A DNA stretch of 64,000 bases, taken from assembly GCA_023053575.1 (NCBI GenBank), contig JAKZAP010000016.1:22276030-22340029 (forward strand), given 5' to 3'. Both the position numbers and the translations under genes were made by a program. The stretch is from Branchinecta lynchi (Eukaryota > Arthropoda > Branchiopoda > Anostraca > Branchinectidae). A model generated the notes under the pieces. That model saw nothing but the letters and a program-made list of their open reading frames with translations. It had not been told where the DNA came from and did not search any database. Positions within the stretch are counted from its first letter, which is position 1. Every line of letters begins with the position of its first letter. Shown piece after piece: positions 33,496 through 43,726 of this stretch.

Positions 33496-33660
33496 ATAGT
33501 GACCTGAGCTTCATTGTCTTGGATCAGACTGTATTGATAGTTGTTTGTGCCACCGCTGGCGGAGTGGCGGTAGCATTGGCGATCAGTATCGCCATTTGCC
33601 TTTGCAGAAGAAGAAGCCCACGGATGGTTACTACGCACCCTGGAACCTTACATACTCATA
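33496..33660 (+). CDS. CUB-LDLa membrane protein, exon 5 (transmembrane segment)
   Basis: Acceptor TTTTTTATTCCAG/AT (phase 1 in). The residues run DSDLSFIVLDQ, a hydrophobic segment of about 25 residues containing VLIVVCATAGGVAVALAI and SIAICLC, then CRRR, a classical stop-transfer sequence, and a cytoplasmic piece SPRMVTTHPGTLHTH. This is a type I membrane anchor. A donor-like CATA/GTAAGA ends the exon at 33660 in phase 1. If it is not used, the frame adds HSKKLYS and stops at 33680, with ATTAAA at 33727 as a possible polyadenylation signal. Both ends are possible. Confidence 0.8.
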
Positions 33661-33680
33661 GTAAGAAATTATACTCATAA

Positions 33681-35360
33681 CTGTTCACCCACGGCGAAGT
33701 GTCTGAAAATACTGTCGAGCCGTATTATTAAAGCACAATGGACACCTCTAATGCTTTACTTTGCATTAAATGCTTCACAAATAAACATTTCCGACTTCCT
33801 TCAGAAGGCACTACGAAAATCGGCCGTTTTCTTGTTATCCCTTGTCGTTACCTCTCTGGCATTTCGGCGATCCAAATCTTAGGAGCTGGGATATCATGGC
33901 AGGACATACAAAAACTCCCAGCAATGCTTGATAGAAAAGGATGTATTTGAAATGTCACCAAAGTCAAGCCGCAGATGCAGTTTACCTGATTGTTCTATTG
34001 TTTCATCAGAAGTTCCACGGCTTAAACTGCCTATTCAAAGTTTTTCTTTGTGGAATAGTGTTGTGAAGCTTGATTAATTTGCTTTATAAGACGTATCAGA
34101 ATATGCAATAAGCTTATAAAAAACAACATAGCTACAAAAATCATTCAAAAACAAATAACCTATTCAAATCTGAATTATACAAGCTGATGTATGCATAAAA
34201 TAAATATCTACTAAGTATTATAAGAAACATCACTTTTATCTTTCTCCAAGCTAGTAAACTGAGCATGTACTGGCCCAAAAAATTACGCTTTGAAATATCA
34301 AAGAGAGGAAACTGCAGAAAAAGCTGCTGATCTAGGGGGTAAGCATTGTTCCTAGGTTGTTACAGAGTGGGATTGGGGTAGTTTGAGGTGCCCATTTAAC
34401 TTTAATTTACCGATTGTACAAAAAGCACTAGATTCCTAACCCATACTTCTTTCTCTATGCAGAATTAACTTGACAAAAACAAAATTGAAACGAAAAATTC
34501 CAATTAACTATATGAATGTTCTCAAACAAGAACAGGGGAGTATTCAAGTATTTATTTATGTTTTAAAATCAAACAACACTGCTTGGTCTATCAGCCTAGA
34601 AGGAAAAGAATCTTGTGTAGTCCTAGCTAAAACAAGGGGGAATAAGGACAAACTTTCAACATGCAACAAAGATGGTAGAATTAACGGAGAGCATTTAGGT
34701 CTTTCTTTCGTAAGTCCAGAAAATGTACAACAAAATGATCAATGTCCAGTAGAGTCGACCTAGATGCTCGATTAATGCACTGCACACGGTTGGAATGTAG
34801 TTTACGGGTCAACAAACGGATGGTTTCAAGAAGAAAATAGTCGACTGTCTTCAGTTAGTAAGCTGCAATTCCAGACACGAGAGCTACGAACTGATCGTGT
34901 ACTCGCTCCAAACTACAAAACCCTCACGTCATAATCGATCGATAGTTCAAACATAATTAAAAAAAAACCCAACCCCACCCCACACACACACTTTCTCCAA
35001 CAAGGGTGATATACAGATTAATAAGCCAGGAAAGGGATACGAAGGCAAACTTCCTCGTCGTAGATTGTCGAATTAAGATCCTCAGGAAGAAGTTAGTCTA
35101 TTGCCCACTAAGCTGTGAAGTCATCCAAACTAAATGCTGACGGGATGGCAGCATTCCGTATCGACAGCCATTGAAACACCAGCAAACCTCTCCCAGGAAG
35201 TAATCCCCCATTCTGCGTCTAAAGTTACGGACTATATGACTGGTCGATCTGGTCCAGTTTCCCCTTTTCCGGAAGGAATGGGTGTGAGACCCATGAAGGG
35301 CACATCTAGATCCCAATCAGCTCAAGAACTTAACTGACTGAGCATTCTAGGTAAAAGCTC
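33681..35360. other. Intron or 3' flank, nothing firmly recognised
   Basis: Acceptor-like sites occur at 34009 (TTTCATCAG/AA) and 34462 (TCTATGCAG/AA). From the phase-1 transmembrane exon they would give short tails of about 20 and 3 residues before a stop, so alternative ends cannot be excluded. The 97-codon frame at 34470-34763 has no ATG and no known motif. Confidence 0.3.
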
Positions 35361-35364
35361 ATTT

Positions 35365-35515
35365 TCCAGTTAGAGCGGTTTGAGCCTAAAGAGGACCCTT
35401 GCCAAGAAGGTCCGACATATAGTTCTTTAAAAATGTAGCTGACTTATCCGTTTTGCACCGTCAAATACGATTCGCAGTCAGCTTGGGCTGACGGACTATT
35501 TATTACCACAACTTC
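35365..35515 (-). repeat. Family D repeat
   Basis: Shares 'gcggtttgagcctaaagagg', 'cccttgccaagaaggtccga', 'gctgacttatccgttttgca' and 'cgattcgcagtcagcttggg' with the copies at 25255 and 60384. The last block is missing at 25255, so copies end at different points. Confidence 0.6.
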
Positions 35516-35589
35516 AAATCGCCCAGCCGCCGACAAGTATCCATCTTAGCTGGAAAGAAGAAGAAGAGATAGGTGACTCCAAAACCAAC

Positions 35590-36560
35590 AAGGTCGATGG
35601 GATCCCAAAAATCTAATATTTAACTCAGACAATCGGGTCTTGTCTTCGTCAGATCCAGTCTTGGACAGGCTAATCGTCAGAGAAAACCAAGTTCAGATAT
35701 ACTGCACAATATCTCTCAAAGGGAAAGAGATATTTTGTTGAAACTTGGTGTGAGAATTCTTTGGGTCAAGAGTAAAGTCGAGTTCGTAGATGGGCTCTGT
35801 AGCCCTACATTTAGGGGTAAGGGAGGGGGTTTCAAATTAAGGGGCAAAGAACATATTTTACAAGCTACTGATATAGTTGATTTAGGGGTGAGGAGACATG
35901 CTGAGTCCGAATATGAAAGTTATTTTCTTGCCGGACAAATAATTCACCCGGAATCCGGTGAAAACCGGACACAAAATTTGTCGACCAGTTTTCGGCTATA
36001 GCAGTCCCTAGCCCTTTATTCTCAAAATAGTATAGCTCTGCGCGTGAATGCCGGCATTCCTTTGTTTATTCTGTGTGACGTCGGAGAGATCTAGTATAAT
36101 CGAAGGTCGAAGTGGTTTGTTCAAGCGCGGATGTTGTTCAATGAGGATTCACTGGTAAAGTACAGGTCAAGTTCGCAGATGGCTCCTTTAGTCCTATCCT
36201 TAGAGGCAGAGGAGGGGTTTCGAGTTTACGGTAAAAACATGTATGTTTTATAAGCTAATAAGATATTCATTGAGGAGGTAAGGAGGTCCGATGAATCCAT
36301 ATGTGAACTTAGTTTTCTTGCTGGATAAATGGTTCACCATGAATTCGGCTGAAACTGGAAATGTGGTTGAAGCTCAAAGTTATTTCTAAATCTAGAGATG
36401 CGGTATCGGGGCAATGAGACACGCTGAAACCATTATTTTCACAGTAAAAATATTCAAGGAGTCTGACGAATACTGAATGGCGAAGAAATGACCCAATTGT
36501 TTGAATCAAATGTTAGATTTTTGGGATCCCATCGAAACCAGCCTTTGGTCTTGTTATTTC
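35590..36560 (+). mobile_element. Family B element with terminal inverted arms
   Basis: Left arm 'caaggtcgatgggatcccaa', 'cgggtcttgtcttcgtcaga' and 'agaaaaccaagttcaga'; then the junction to 'gagatattttgttgaaact' and 'agccctacatttaggggtaa'; two or three degenerate subrepeats; right arm 'gggatcccatcgaaacc' and 'ggtcttgtt' at 36520-36558. The organisation is the same as at 21705-22778. Confidence 0.6.
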
Positions 36561-37199
36561 TGATTTCCACTTGCGAATTAGAATTCAAGCACCATATCTC
36601 TATTTGCCGAAAATATTTAGCTCTATACCATCCCACAATAGGCTAAGCACTTTCCCACTGACCACCCCTTCTGCACATTTGTAACACCCTATTAGATCCA
36701 CTCAGAAGGTACCATTTATAATGTTCACTTGTGGATTAAAGCTACTGCATCACACCGATGTCTGCAGAAAAAGTGTATCCCCCATAACAGCTATGAGCTA
36801 TGCCCTTCTTGGTTTCTGGTGTCCTCCGTCCAAGTAGAGGGTTGGGCCTCCCCCCCCCCCCCCCCAGTTAAACACAACTGTATACAGCAGAAAAGCCGAC
36901 TACCCCCTAGGATAGGTCAGGTCCTTTTAGGTGGCCCTCGTGTGAATGAATTTATTAGGTGATTTAGTCTGTCGGCATTTCACAACTAACAAAGGAACAA
37001 AATTAAAAATCTAAACTAAACTACAAATCACATTATTTTGTACAAACAACTAATCAAAAGAAAAAGAAACCTAAATAATACACACTGTGAATAAACTCTC
37101 TCTGACATGATGATGTATAAGTAAATATAGTTTCCATCAAGAATTCTTGTCACGGAAGACTAGCCAGTCCCTTATTGTTAACTACACAAAAACTATCTA

Positions 37200-37340
37200 G
37201 TGGAAATGGACTATCTGGGCTGACAGATGTCATCAGAAGAGCTGAGAAAGAGGATCTCAAACCTGCGACCTCAACCTAGTGTCGAGAACAATGGTCTCCC
37301 ACGGGACAAGCTGCCGACTAGGGTCAATAGTTAATGTCCG
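37200..37340 (-). repeat. Possible tRNA-derived SINE head
   Basis: On the minus strand 'gcaggtttgagatcc' resembles a polymerase III B box (GGTTCGANNCC), and 'tagtcggcagcttgtcc' about 45 bp before it could be an A box. No cloverleaf with a plausible anticodon stem is clear, so it is not a tRNA gene. Confidence 0.25.
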
Positions 37341-37554
37341 TAGTTGACTTCCGTGAACGCGGCTTTGAAATTCCTGTTTTTCTTGCCAGAAAAAAGACAA
37401 GCAACTTCAGTTGGACAACCTAAGTACGGGAACGAAAGCGGTATAAAATTATTTCGCGGCATAATTGCGGTATGCGGCATCGTCGATATTTGTATGCGGC
37501 ATTTTCCTCAGAATCGCGACATTATGCCGCGAAATGCGGCATAAATGGCAACAC

Positions 37555-38058
37555 TTGTATACAGGTTTGTCTTTTCCTCCGGGGGCGCTGTAAAAAGCTT
37601 TATAAGGATTAACCTTTGTTCTACTCTGTATCATGCAGATCCAATCAGATCGCCTGGTTGGGCTCCGCCAGCGAGCCGAGTAAAGAGGAGCTCCGCCAGG
37701 GTTGCCACAGACAGCATAAAGTGCACTTTGTTGGAAGCTGGAGTAAAAGCCTTTCTTCGAAAAACACGTTTTGTTTTATTACGACTGCTTGTTGTTAGTT
37801 CAAAGGACACTGCTGTCCATACGTTAATTTAGTAGTTTTTCACAGCATAATGGTCGTCAAATTGTACTTGTGTACTTCAAGTAGTACTAAGAGCACTTTT
37901 TCTGATCTTTAGAAGCTCGAATTAGAAGTCAGTGTGGCAACATTGAACGTTGCACGGATACCTCTTAACTTCAGTCTGAACAAGGGTGTGTAAGAAGACG
38001 TAAGTACCACGTGTAGCGCTACGCACCTTATTAAACCTATTTGAACAATCGTTTTAAG
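37555..38058. repeat. Dispersed repeat, copy 2 (partner at 1.4 kb)
   Basis: Ordered similarity with 1369-1875: 'tcttttcctccggggg', 'ccaatcagatcgcc', 'cttgttgttagttcaa', 'tacttcaagtagtactaaga', 'ctttttctgatctttagaag', 'gtggcaaca'. Same orientation, about 36 kb away. The open frames in it differ between copies. Confidence 0.65.
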
Positions 38059-39028
38059 AACCTCCATGCCAAACTTTAGCAAATTTCTCAAAGAACTGAA
38101 GAGTTACCGTGCCAACAGACAGACGGGCGAGTGAACAAATTTCATTATCACGGATGCTTTCAGTTGAGATCCAAAAAGTTCTCTGTTCGTTTTTTCAAAG
38201 CGCGTCTGGTTAAACAATGCTATCGATCCAGGACCGAGTGAGACTACAAAGGCAGGGGAAACAATGCACACGATTTCGCCAAAGCGAGGGCGTTCTAAGC
38301 GTCCTACTACTATTGCTGATGGAGGGCTTGCATATTCTTCGAGAAAGAGTAACCTATTAGTTACAGAAGGGCCTCCAGGAGAACTAAGCAATGTGCCTCA
38401 TATTAATTACTCTTCATAACTTTTTATTAGTTGCTTGTCTATTTGCTGCACATGTAGCTATTCGAAGTCGGTTTATACGGTATAGATGTTTTGTTAAAGC
38501 CATCGGGTCATGTGCACACGAAACAATAATAAACAAGCAAGCATAAGATCTTGTATGGTGGCAAAATAGCATAAACTTCGGTCTGATACACTTTGATCTG
38601 GTCACATCTGTGTGATGCAAGCTGAGAAGCTTACGAAAGTTGTGAAGGAACCAAACGGGAAGATGGCAACAAGCTTATACTTGTACTTATACCTGCAGCG
38701 ACTAGCATTCGTTCCCTTATAGTCGTTCAACAGGGCCCACAGGTTACAGTATTTGTAAAACTAGGGTATTTTTTACAAAAAAATATGTGTCCACTAGATT
38801 TACTGATGATGATGATGTATTTTATTACGCGCTGAAAAAAAATGAAAGGAAATGGTCAAGTAAGACAAAAAAATGCTATGCTTGCGACAACAGGGTAGAA
38901 GGAACCACTTATCGGGTCCTAGAATTTTCTCCCTAAATGATAAGTGGAAAAAACGGTCAAGAACAGTGATGTGAAGACCCTGGGCAAGGGATCCTAACAT
39001 AGAGCAAAGATCAACCGGTAAAAAGTTT
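38059..39028. other. No feature recognised (flank of the LINE)
   Basis: Mixed sequence with a (GAT)n microsatellite at about 38803-38817 and no supported exon. It is the left flank of the LINE insertion site. Confidence 0.35.
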
Positions 39029-39043
39029 AAAGCAACCCAGGAG

Positions 39044-39422
39044 CAGTCCAACTCAGGCAGTGGATTTGGTACTGGGATCTCTTAGCCAAAGAGTCACAAG
39101 TGATGAGACATCAGCAGCAAGCCAGCAAGAGAAACCAGAACAGGACCCGCCCCAGGAAGGTAAAAGAAATGATACAAATGAAACAGTCCAGGGAAAAAGT
39201 AAAGAGAAAACTGAAGCACGAAATTTTGGTAAAAACGCTGTCACCTCAAAAATCCCAGGTATCAAGCAAATTAGGCAGCCAAAACAGAGTGACCAAGAAA
39301 ACAAAAACGCAACTCCCAAGAGACAGCGTAGTGAGGGGTCACTAGAGTCGGAGGAGCTGGTATCACAAGAGAGAAAAACAACTTCGGCAGGAAGAAACAG
39401 CGGAAAGAAAACAAAAAATTGA
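39044..39422 (+). pseudogene. LINE ORF1, C-terminal remnant
   Basis: Open frame from the insertion boundary to a stop at 39422, with no ATG of its own in the first part. The residues are lysine-, glutamine- and serine-rich without predicted folds (for example PEQDPPQEGKRNDTNE and ATPKRQRSEGSLESEEL), consistent with the basic, disordered tail of an ORF1 nucleic-acid-binding protein. The RRM, coiled coil or zinc knuckles expected further upstream were lost when the copy was truncated. The stop lies 30 bp before the ORF2 start. Confidence 0.55.
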
Positions 39423-39452
39423 TCGTACATAGTTGTCTAGAAAATTAGTGTA

Positions 39453-42400
39453 ATGAGGATTGCAACACTTAATGTTAATGGAGTAAAACAGAGCAAACGG
39501 CAAAAAATGCTGTTAGACTTCGTACATGAGCATCGGATTGATGTGTTGTGTGTTCAGGAAGTAGACATTAAAAACCTTAATCAGTCGGAAAATAATGGAT
39601 ATGAATTCATACCTGGAGGCATGACGCCTGACACGGGTTTTATTGTACGAAAAGGGTTAAAAATTGAAAAGAAAAATTTAAGATTTGAAGAGCAAGGAGA
39701 GGTGAGCAGCATTAAATGGAATGGATTGGTTATTGTGAACATCCACTTACCATCAGGAACCAACAATGTCAATCAACGAAAAGAAGTGTTGCAAAAAAAA
39801 CTTCCGAAATACTTAAATAGTGAAAGTATGATTCTTCTAGGTGATTTTAACTGTGTGGTGGAAGAAAAAGATATTCTTAGTGATAACAAAAAGAATATGA
39901 AGCGAAAAATTAGTGAAGAGCTAAAAGATATAATAAAAGTTTGGAATTTAAAGGACGTATGGACGGAAAAAAAAAAGTTAGTTTCTTTTACTAGAGTGGA
40001 TAAAAGGGGTGCGAGCCGGATCGATCGAATTTATTGTACAGAGGTAATGATGGAAAAAGTTGCGGATATAAAGAACACAATTGCGTCTTTCTCTGATCAT
40101 ACAGCGTTAATAATGGACATTAAATTTGATGAAGACCACACAACCGGTCTAAGAAACAGCCGATGTGATCATAGATTGTGGAAAATGGATCCTAAGATTA
40201 TAAAGAAGGGTGAGGGAAAGATAATTTTGAAAGCTAAAATACAAGAGTACCTGTCGATGTATAAAGAAGGGATGGATTTAATTGATTTTTGGTTGAAGTT
40301 TAAGAAGAAAGTGGTGAATGATGTTATGACACTAGAAAAGGAAGAAGCAAGAAAATCGGGATCTTTTAAACGGCATTTATACCGAACCCTGAGCGACCTA
40401 AAAGATGAATATGACCAGGGTTATGAGGTATGGACAGAATATAATGGAGTTAAAAACCAGATAAGAAAAATCGAAGAAGAAGAATACTCTAAGTGGAAAC
40501 TACGGAACAGGCTGTCGGAGCTTGACGATTCAGTGCAAGTAAATTTGGCATCAAAAGTAAAAGCTAAGAAAAATAAGGATCAAAATTTTATTAGTAAATT
40601 GAAAGGGAAAAATGGAGAATTGATACAAGGAGAAAAACTGATAAAAGAAAGAGTGGCGGAATTCTATGAAGGTATATATCAGAGAAAGGGAGATATTGGG
40701 GAAGAATTTTGGGGGGATTTTAGAGTAAAACGATGTATAACCGTTGAAGAAAATGAAAGTTTGAAACAGGTGATAAAGGAAGAAGAGGCATTCAAAGTGT
40801 TACAGTGTATGAAAAATGGAAGAGCTCCCGGAATAGATGGACTAGGTTATGAGTTCTATAAGGAATTTTGGAGTGAAGTTGGCGATTTCTTAGTGAGAGT
40901 GATGAATGAGTACCTGACAAAAGGTTATCCGGAAGAGGAAGTAGCAGTTATCTCATTATTATATAAAGGAGGAGAAAAATCAGACTTGCAAAACTGGAGG
41001 CCAATAGCGCTATTGTGCTGCGACTATAGAATATGCATGAAAATCTTAGCAAAGAGATTAGAAGGGACTCTGGAAGACATACTTGGAAACTACCAACACG
41101 GTGGAATTAAGGGCAGGAAAGCGCAACACATATTGAGCGTAATAAGGGATTTGATTCAGAGAAGAGACGAAGATCTGCTTAGAAATCCAAATCTGTGGAA
41201 ACTGGTGGCCCTGATAAGTGTTGATATAGTTAAGGCATATGACTCTGTTCTCCGGGAATTGTTGTGGATGTTAATGAAGAAGAAATTCGAATTCTCTTCA
41301 GAGGTAGTGTGTATGTTTGCTAATATGTACAGGAAGCCAAGAGCAGTTGTTAAGATTAATAGTTCACTAACAAGAAGAGTGAACATGGAAAAAGGCCTGA
41401 AGCAAGGTGACCCAATTGCCCCAGTTTTGTTTGAATTGTATGTAGACCCCCTGTTCAAGTATGTTGACGAAAGGATCACAGGCCTGTTCCTAGGTGATCA
41501 GATATATCTGAAGTCCATGGCCTTTTTAGATGACGGGACATTTATTGCTGGAGGAACGGAAGACATCAAGAACGTCGGTGAAGCTCTAGAGTGGTATGAG
41601 AAAAACTTTCACATAAAAATCCACCGAAAAAAGAGCAATATTTTACCGCTGGGAAACCGTCAAGATTACTCGGAGGCTCTTAGTGAGACTTGGATACAAG
41701 AAGCAAGTAAAGCCAAAATACTCGGAGTGAATTTTGTCAGTGAGATGAACGGAGAGATACACTGGGAAGAAACTGTCCGAAAGTTCGAGGGAGTATTGAG
41801 TGGTCAAGAGGGTGGTGTTATCAGGACGATTTTTGAAAGAGTGGATTTTGTAAATATATATTGCATGCCGGTTTTGTTCTATGCCGGGCCGGTTTTTATA
41901 CTAGAGGAGAAGCATGCAAAGAGAGTTGAAAGAAGTGTTTGGCGTTTTGTCTGGAAAGGAAAGTTGGAAAAATTAAGCATGAAGATGTTGTACGTATCCA
42001 GAACACAAGGAGGATTGGGAGTGATAGATTTCAGATGCGTTTGTGAGTCATTGAATATAAGAAATGTGTGTGAGTTAGTGACCAGGCAAGAGTGCACTAC
42101 AGTCCTGCTACGAGGATGGGTATTACCTGTAATAAATGAAGATGATGATGAACGGGTAAAGGAAAAACTTAAAACGGTACCAAAGGAAATCCAAAAAGCA
42201 GCTTTGACACTACGGGACCTCAAAAATTCGGGAATTTTTAAGGATGATATTGATAATAAGGAAAGGAAAAAATTGGTGGATTCATTTTTAATAGGTAAAA
42301 GGGAGACCGAGATTGATTTCCAAGCAAAACGGAATGAACCATTTGTGAATTATGAAAAAGCATTTGAAAACTGGAATGCATCAAAAAGCCGCCCCCAAGA

Positions 42401-42863
42401 AAAAGAAACCATGTTTATGGTAATTCATGGGATTTTACCGTACAGAAACCGCGTAAGCCGTTTCTTGAGTAGTGAAAATCCGCTATGTCAGCTGTGCAAG
42501 ATTGAGGTAGTTGACGGTATGAAGCATGAGTTCCTTGAGTGCCAGTTCAATGGTGAAATTTTTAAAAATATTTTCGAAATTTTTAAAAGGGAGGGTGTAA
42601 AAATTGAAAGTTTAGAAGAAAAGAAAATGGCTCTGAAATTGTGTTTTGAAATAGGTGCTGCAAAAGGGAAAGAACAGGCTATGGTCTTCTTGATGACTGC
42701 CGTCTGTGTCCACGTGTGGAAAATGAGGAAGAAAGGTAAAAGTATAAATTTCCCGAGGTTCTACAGTTGGATCCACAGTATGGTTGAAACAAATTCGCAG
42801 AGTGAGTTATGGAATAGATCCGTGGATGTGGGATGGTTAAATGATGCGTTAAAAATTTTATGA
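39453..42863 (+). CDS. LINE ORF2: AP-like endonuclease / reverse transcriptase
   Basis: 1136 residues, uninterrupted, starting at the ATG 30 bp after the ORF1 stop. Residues 1-225 form the apurinic-like endonuclease: TLNVNG (5-10), QEVD with Glu36, GDFNC (Asp131, Asn133), SRIDRIY (Asp191) and SDH (214-216), so the catalytic set is complete. The reverse transcriptase spans about 440-800: GRAPGIDGLGYEFY, NWRPIALL, ISVDIVKAYDS (Asp591), KQGDPIAPVLF and AFLDDGTF (Asp693, Asp694). The usual Y/F-A-D-D is F-L-D-D here. Near the C-terminus is a knuckle C-x2-C-x9-H-x4-C (1012-1030). Overall layout and poly-A tail suit the Tx1/L1 group; it cuts target DNA and copies its RNA in place. Confidence 0.95.
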   Translation: MRIATLNVNGVKQSKRQKMLLDFVHEHRIDVLCVQEVDIKNLNQSENNGYEFIPGGMTPDTGFIVRKGLKIEKKNLRFEEQGEVSSIKWNGLVIVNIHLPSGTNNVNQRKEVLQKKLPKYLNSESMILLGDFNCVVEEKDILSDNKKNMKRKISEELKDIIKVWNLKDVWTEKKKLVSFTRVDKRGASRIDRIYCTEVMMEKVADIKNTIASFSDHTALIMDIKFDEDHTTGLRNSRCDHRLWKMDPKIIKKGEGKIILKAKIQEYLSMYKEGMDLIDFWLKFKKKVVNDVMTLEKEEARKSGSFKRHLYRTLSDLKDEYDQGYEVWTEYNGVKNQIRKIEEEEYSKWKLRNRLSELDDSVQVNLASKVKAKKNKDQNFISKLKGKNGELIQGEKLIKERVAEFYEGIYQRKGDIGEEFWGDFRVKRCITVEENESLKQVIKEEEAFKVLQCMKNGRAPGIDGLGYEFYKEFWSEVGDFLVRVMNEYLTKGYPEEEVAVISLLYKGGEKSDLQNWRPIALLCCDYRICMKILAKRLEGTLEDILGNYQHGGIKGRKAQHILSVIRDLIQRRDEDLLRNPNLWKLVALISVDIVKAYDSVLRELLWMLMKKKFEFSSEVVCMFANMYRKPRAVVKINSSLTRRVNMEKGLKQGDPIAPVLFELYVDPLFKYVDERITGLFLGDQIYLKSMAFLDDGTFIAGGTEDIKNVGEALEWYEKNFHIKIHRKKSNILPLGNRQDYSEALSETWIQEASKAKILGVNFVSEMNGEIHWEETVRKFEGVLSGQEGGVIRTIFERVDFVNIYCMPVLFYAGPVFILEEKHAKRVERSVWRFVWKGKLEKLSMKMLYVSRTQGGLGVIDFRCVCESLNIRNVCELVTRQECTTVLLRGWVLPVINEDDDERVKEKLKTVPKEIQKAALTLRDLKNSGIFKDDIDNKERKKLVDSFLIGKRETEIDFQAKRNEPFVNYEKAFENWNASKSRPQEKETMFMVIHGILPYRNRVSRFLSSENPLCQLCKIEVVDGMKHEFLECQFNGEIFKNIFEIFKREGVKIESLEEKKMALKLCFEIGAAKGKEQAMVFLMTAVCVHVWKMRKKGKSINFPRFYSWIHSMVETNSQSELWNRSVDVGWLNDALKIL

Positions 42864-43711
42864 TTGAAGTATGGGTAACCGGTATTTTTTTAAATTTTAT
42901 AATAAAAATTCAAATTTTTGGTTGGTTTTGTTGTTTTTGTTTTGGGCAGTCAAAGTTTCAACCTGATGTTTTTTAAGGAATTGAAGTGATATTTAGAATC
43001 TCCTTGCTAGTTTTCCTTTGTTGTAAAGGAAGGAGATTTTAAATCGGGAGTTTGGTTGTTGGTTTTTGGTTGTTTTTTTGTAGGTGAGTGAAGGAATAAG
43101 TTTTAAGGTTTTTCGTTGTTTTTCCATTGAAGTAACTTTTTGCCACTGTAAGAGAGATTCTCTAAGGACGGTAGAGCATCTTGAAACAGGTAGTGCATGA
43201 GTTTAAAATTTTTGTTTTTTAGTGGTTGTTTATTCCTGATCGAACCTATAAAATTTGACTGCTTGATTCGAAGTGGAAAAATTGTACATATTTTGGGTTT
43301 TTGCCAGGTTTTAAAAATATGAGTAGACTAATAGTAAAGAAGGAAATATATTTAATGGTTGTAAAATATGGTAGATAAAATTTAATATTGTTAGAAAAAT
43401 GAAAAAAGGATGGATTTAGGTTGTAGGTTTAGATTTTATGGAGAAAGGGTTTTTGAATGAGAGAGTGAGTTTTGATGAGATTATTTAATATAAAAATTAA
43501 AATTTTGAAAGGAGAGTTTAAATTTAGAGTTGATAAATTACAAAGATAATAGGTTTATGACGAAAGTGTAGGTGACGTTAAAGTAGGGTAAACTTTTACG
43601 TAAATTTTGTATTAACGTCACTGAGTTGGAGGTGGAGACGTAGCCACTTGTTTTGGTTCAATCCAAAGCAAGAACAAGTGAAAAAGAAGCTACGCGGGAT
43701 TTAAAAAAAAA
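42864..43711 (+). other. LINE 3' UTR with terminal hairpin and poly-A
   Basis: T-rich 3' UTR. Near the end, 43640-43697 can fold: GTAGC pairs with GCTAC, CACTTGTT with AACAAGTG and TTGG with CCAA, making a long stem just before GCGGGATTT and the A-run. The partner copy at 14204-14262 keeps most of the stem. Such conserved 3' structure is a plausible reverse-transcriptase recognition site; this is inference. Confidence 0.6.
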
Positions 43712-43726
43712 AAAGCAACCCAGGAG

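Larger units (their letters stand above)
39029..43726 (+). mobile_element. Tx1/L1-like LINE with perfect 15-bp target duplication
   Basis: The element body is 39044-43711. It is flanked by AAAGCAACCCAGGAG at 39029-39043 and again at 43712-43726, and ends in a run of A. It contains the 3' end of ORF1, a complete ORF2 and a 3' UTR of about 0.85 kb. Perfect flanks and an unbroken ORF2 mean a recent insertion. The body begins inside ORF1, so the copy is 5'-truncated and lacks the promoter region. The last 110 bp also occur in the truncated copy at 14040-14290. Host repeats do not interrupt it. Confidence 0.92.

Noticed and set aside
34470..34763. 97-codon frame after a good acceptor
   Set aside because: It has no ATG, its phase does not fit the preceding transmembrane exon and no domain is visible.
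37255..37330. tRNA gene on the minus strand
   Set aside because: Only a B-box-like word is convincing; acceptor and anticodon stems cannot be drawn.
39060..39345. Two overlapping plus-strand frames before the LINE ORF2
   Set aside because: Only the frame continuous with the insertion boundary and ending at 39422 was kept as ORF1 remnant; the 81-codon frame at 39100 is its shadow.
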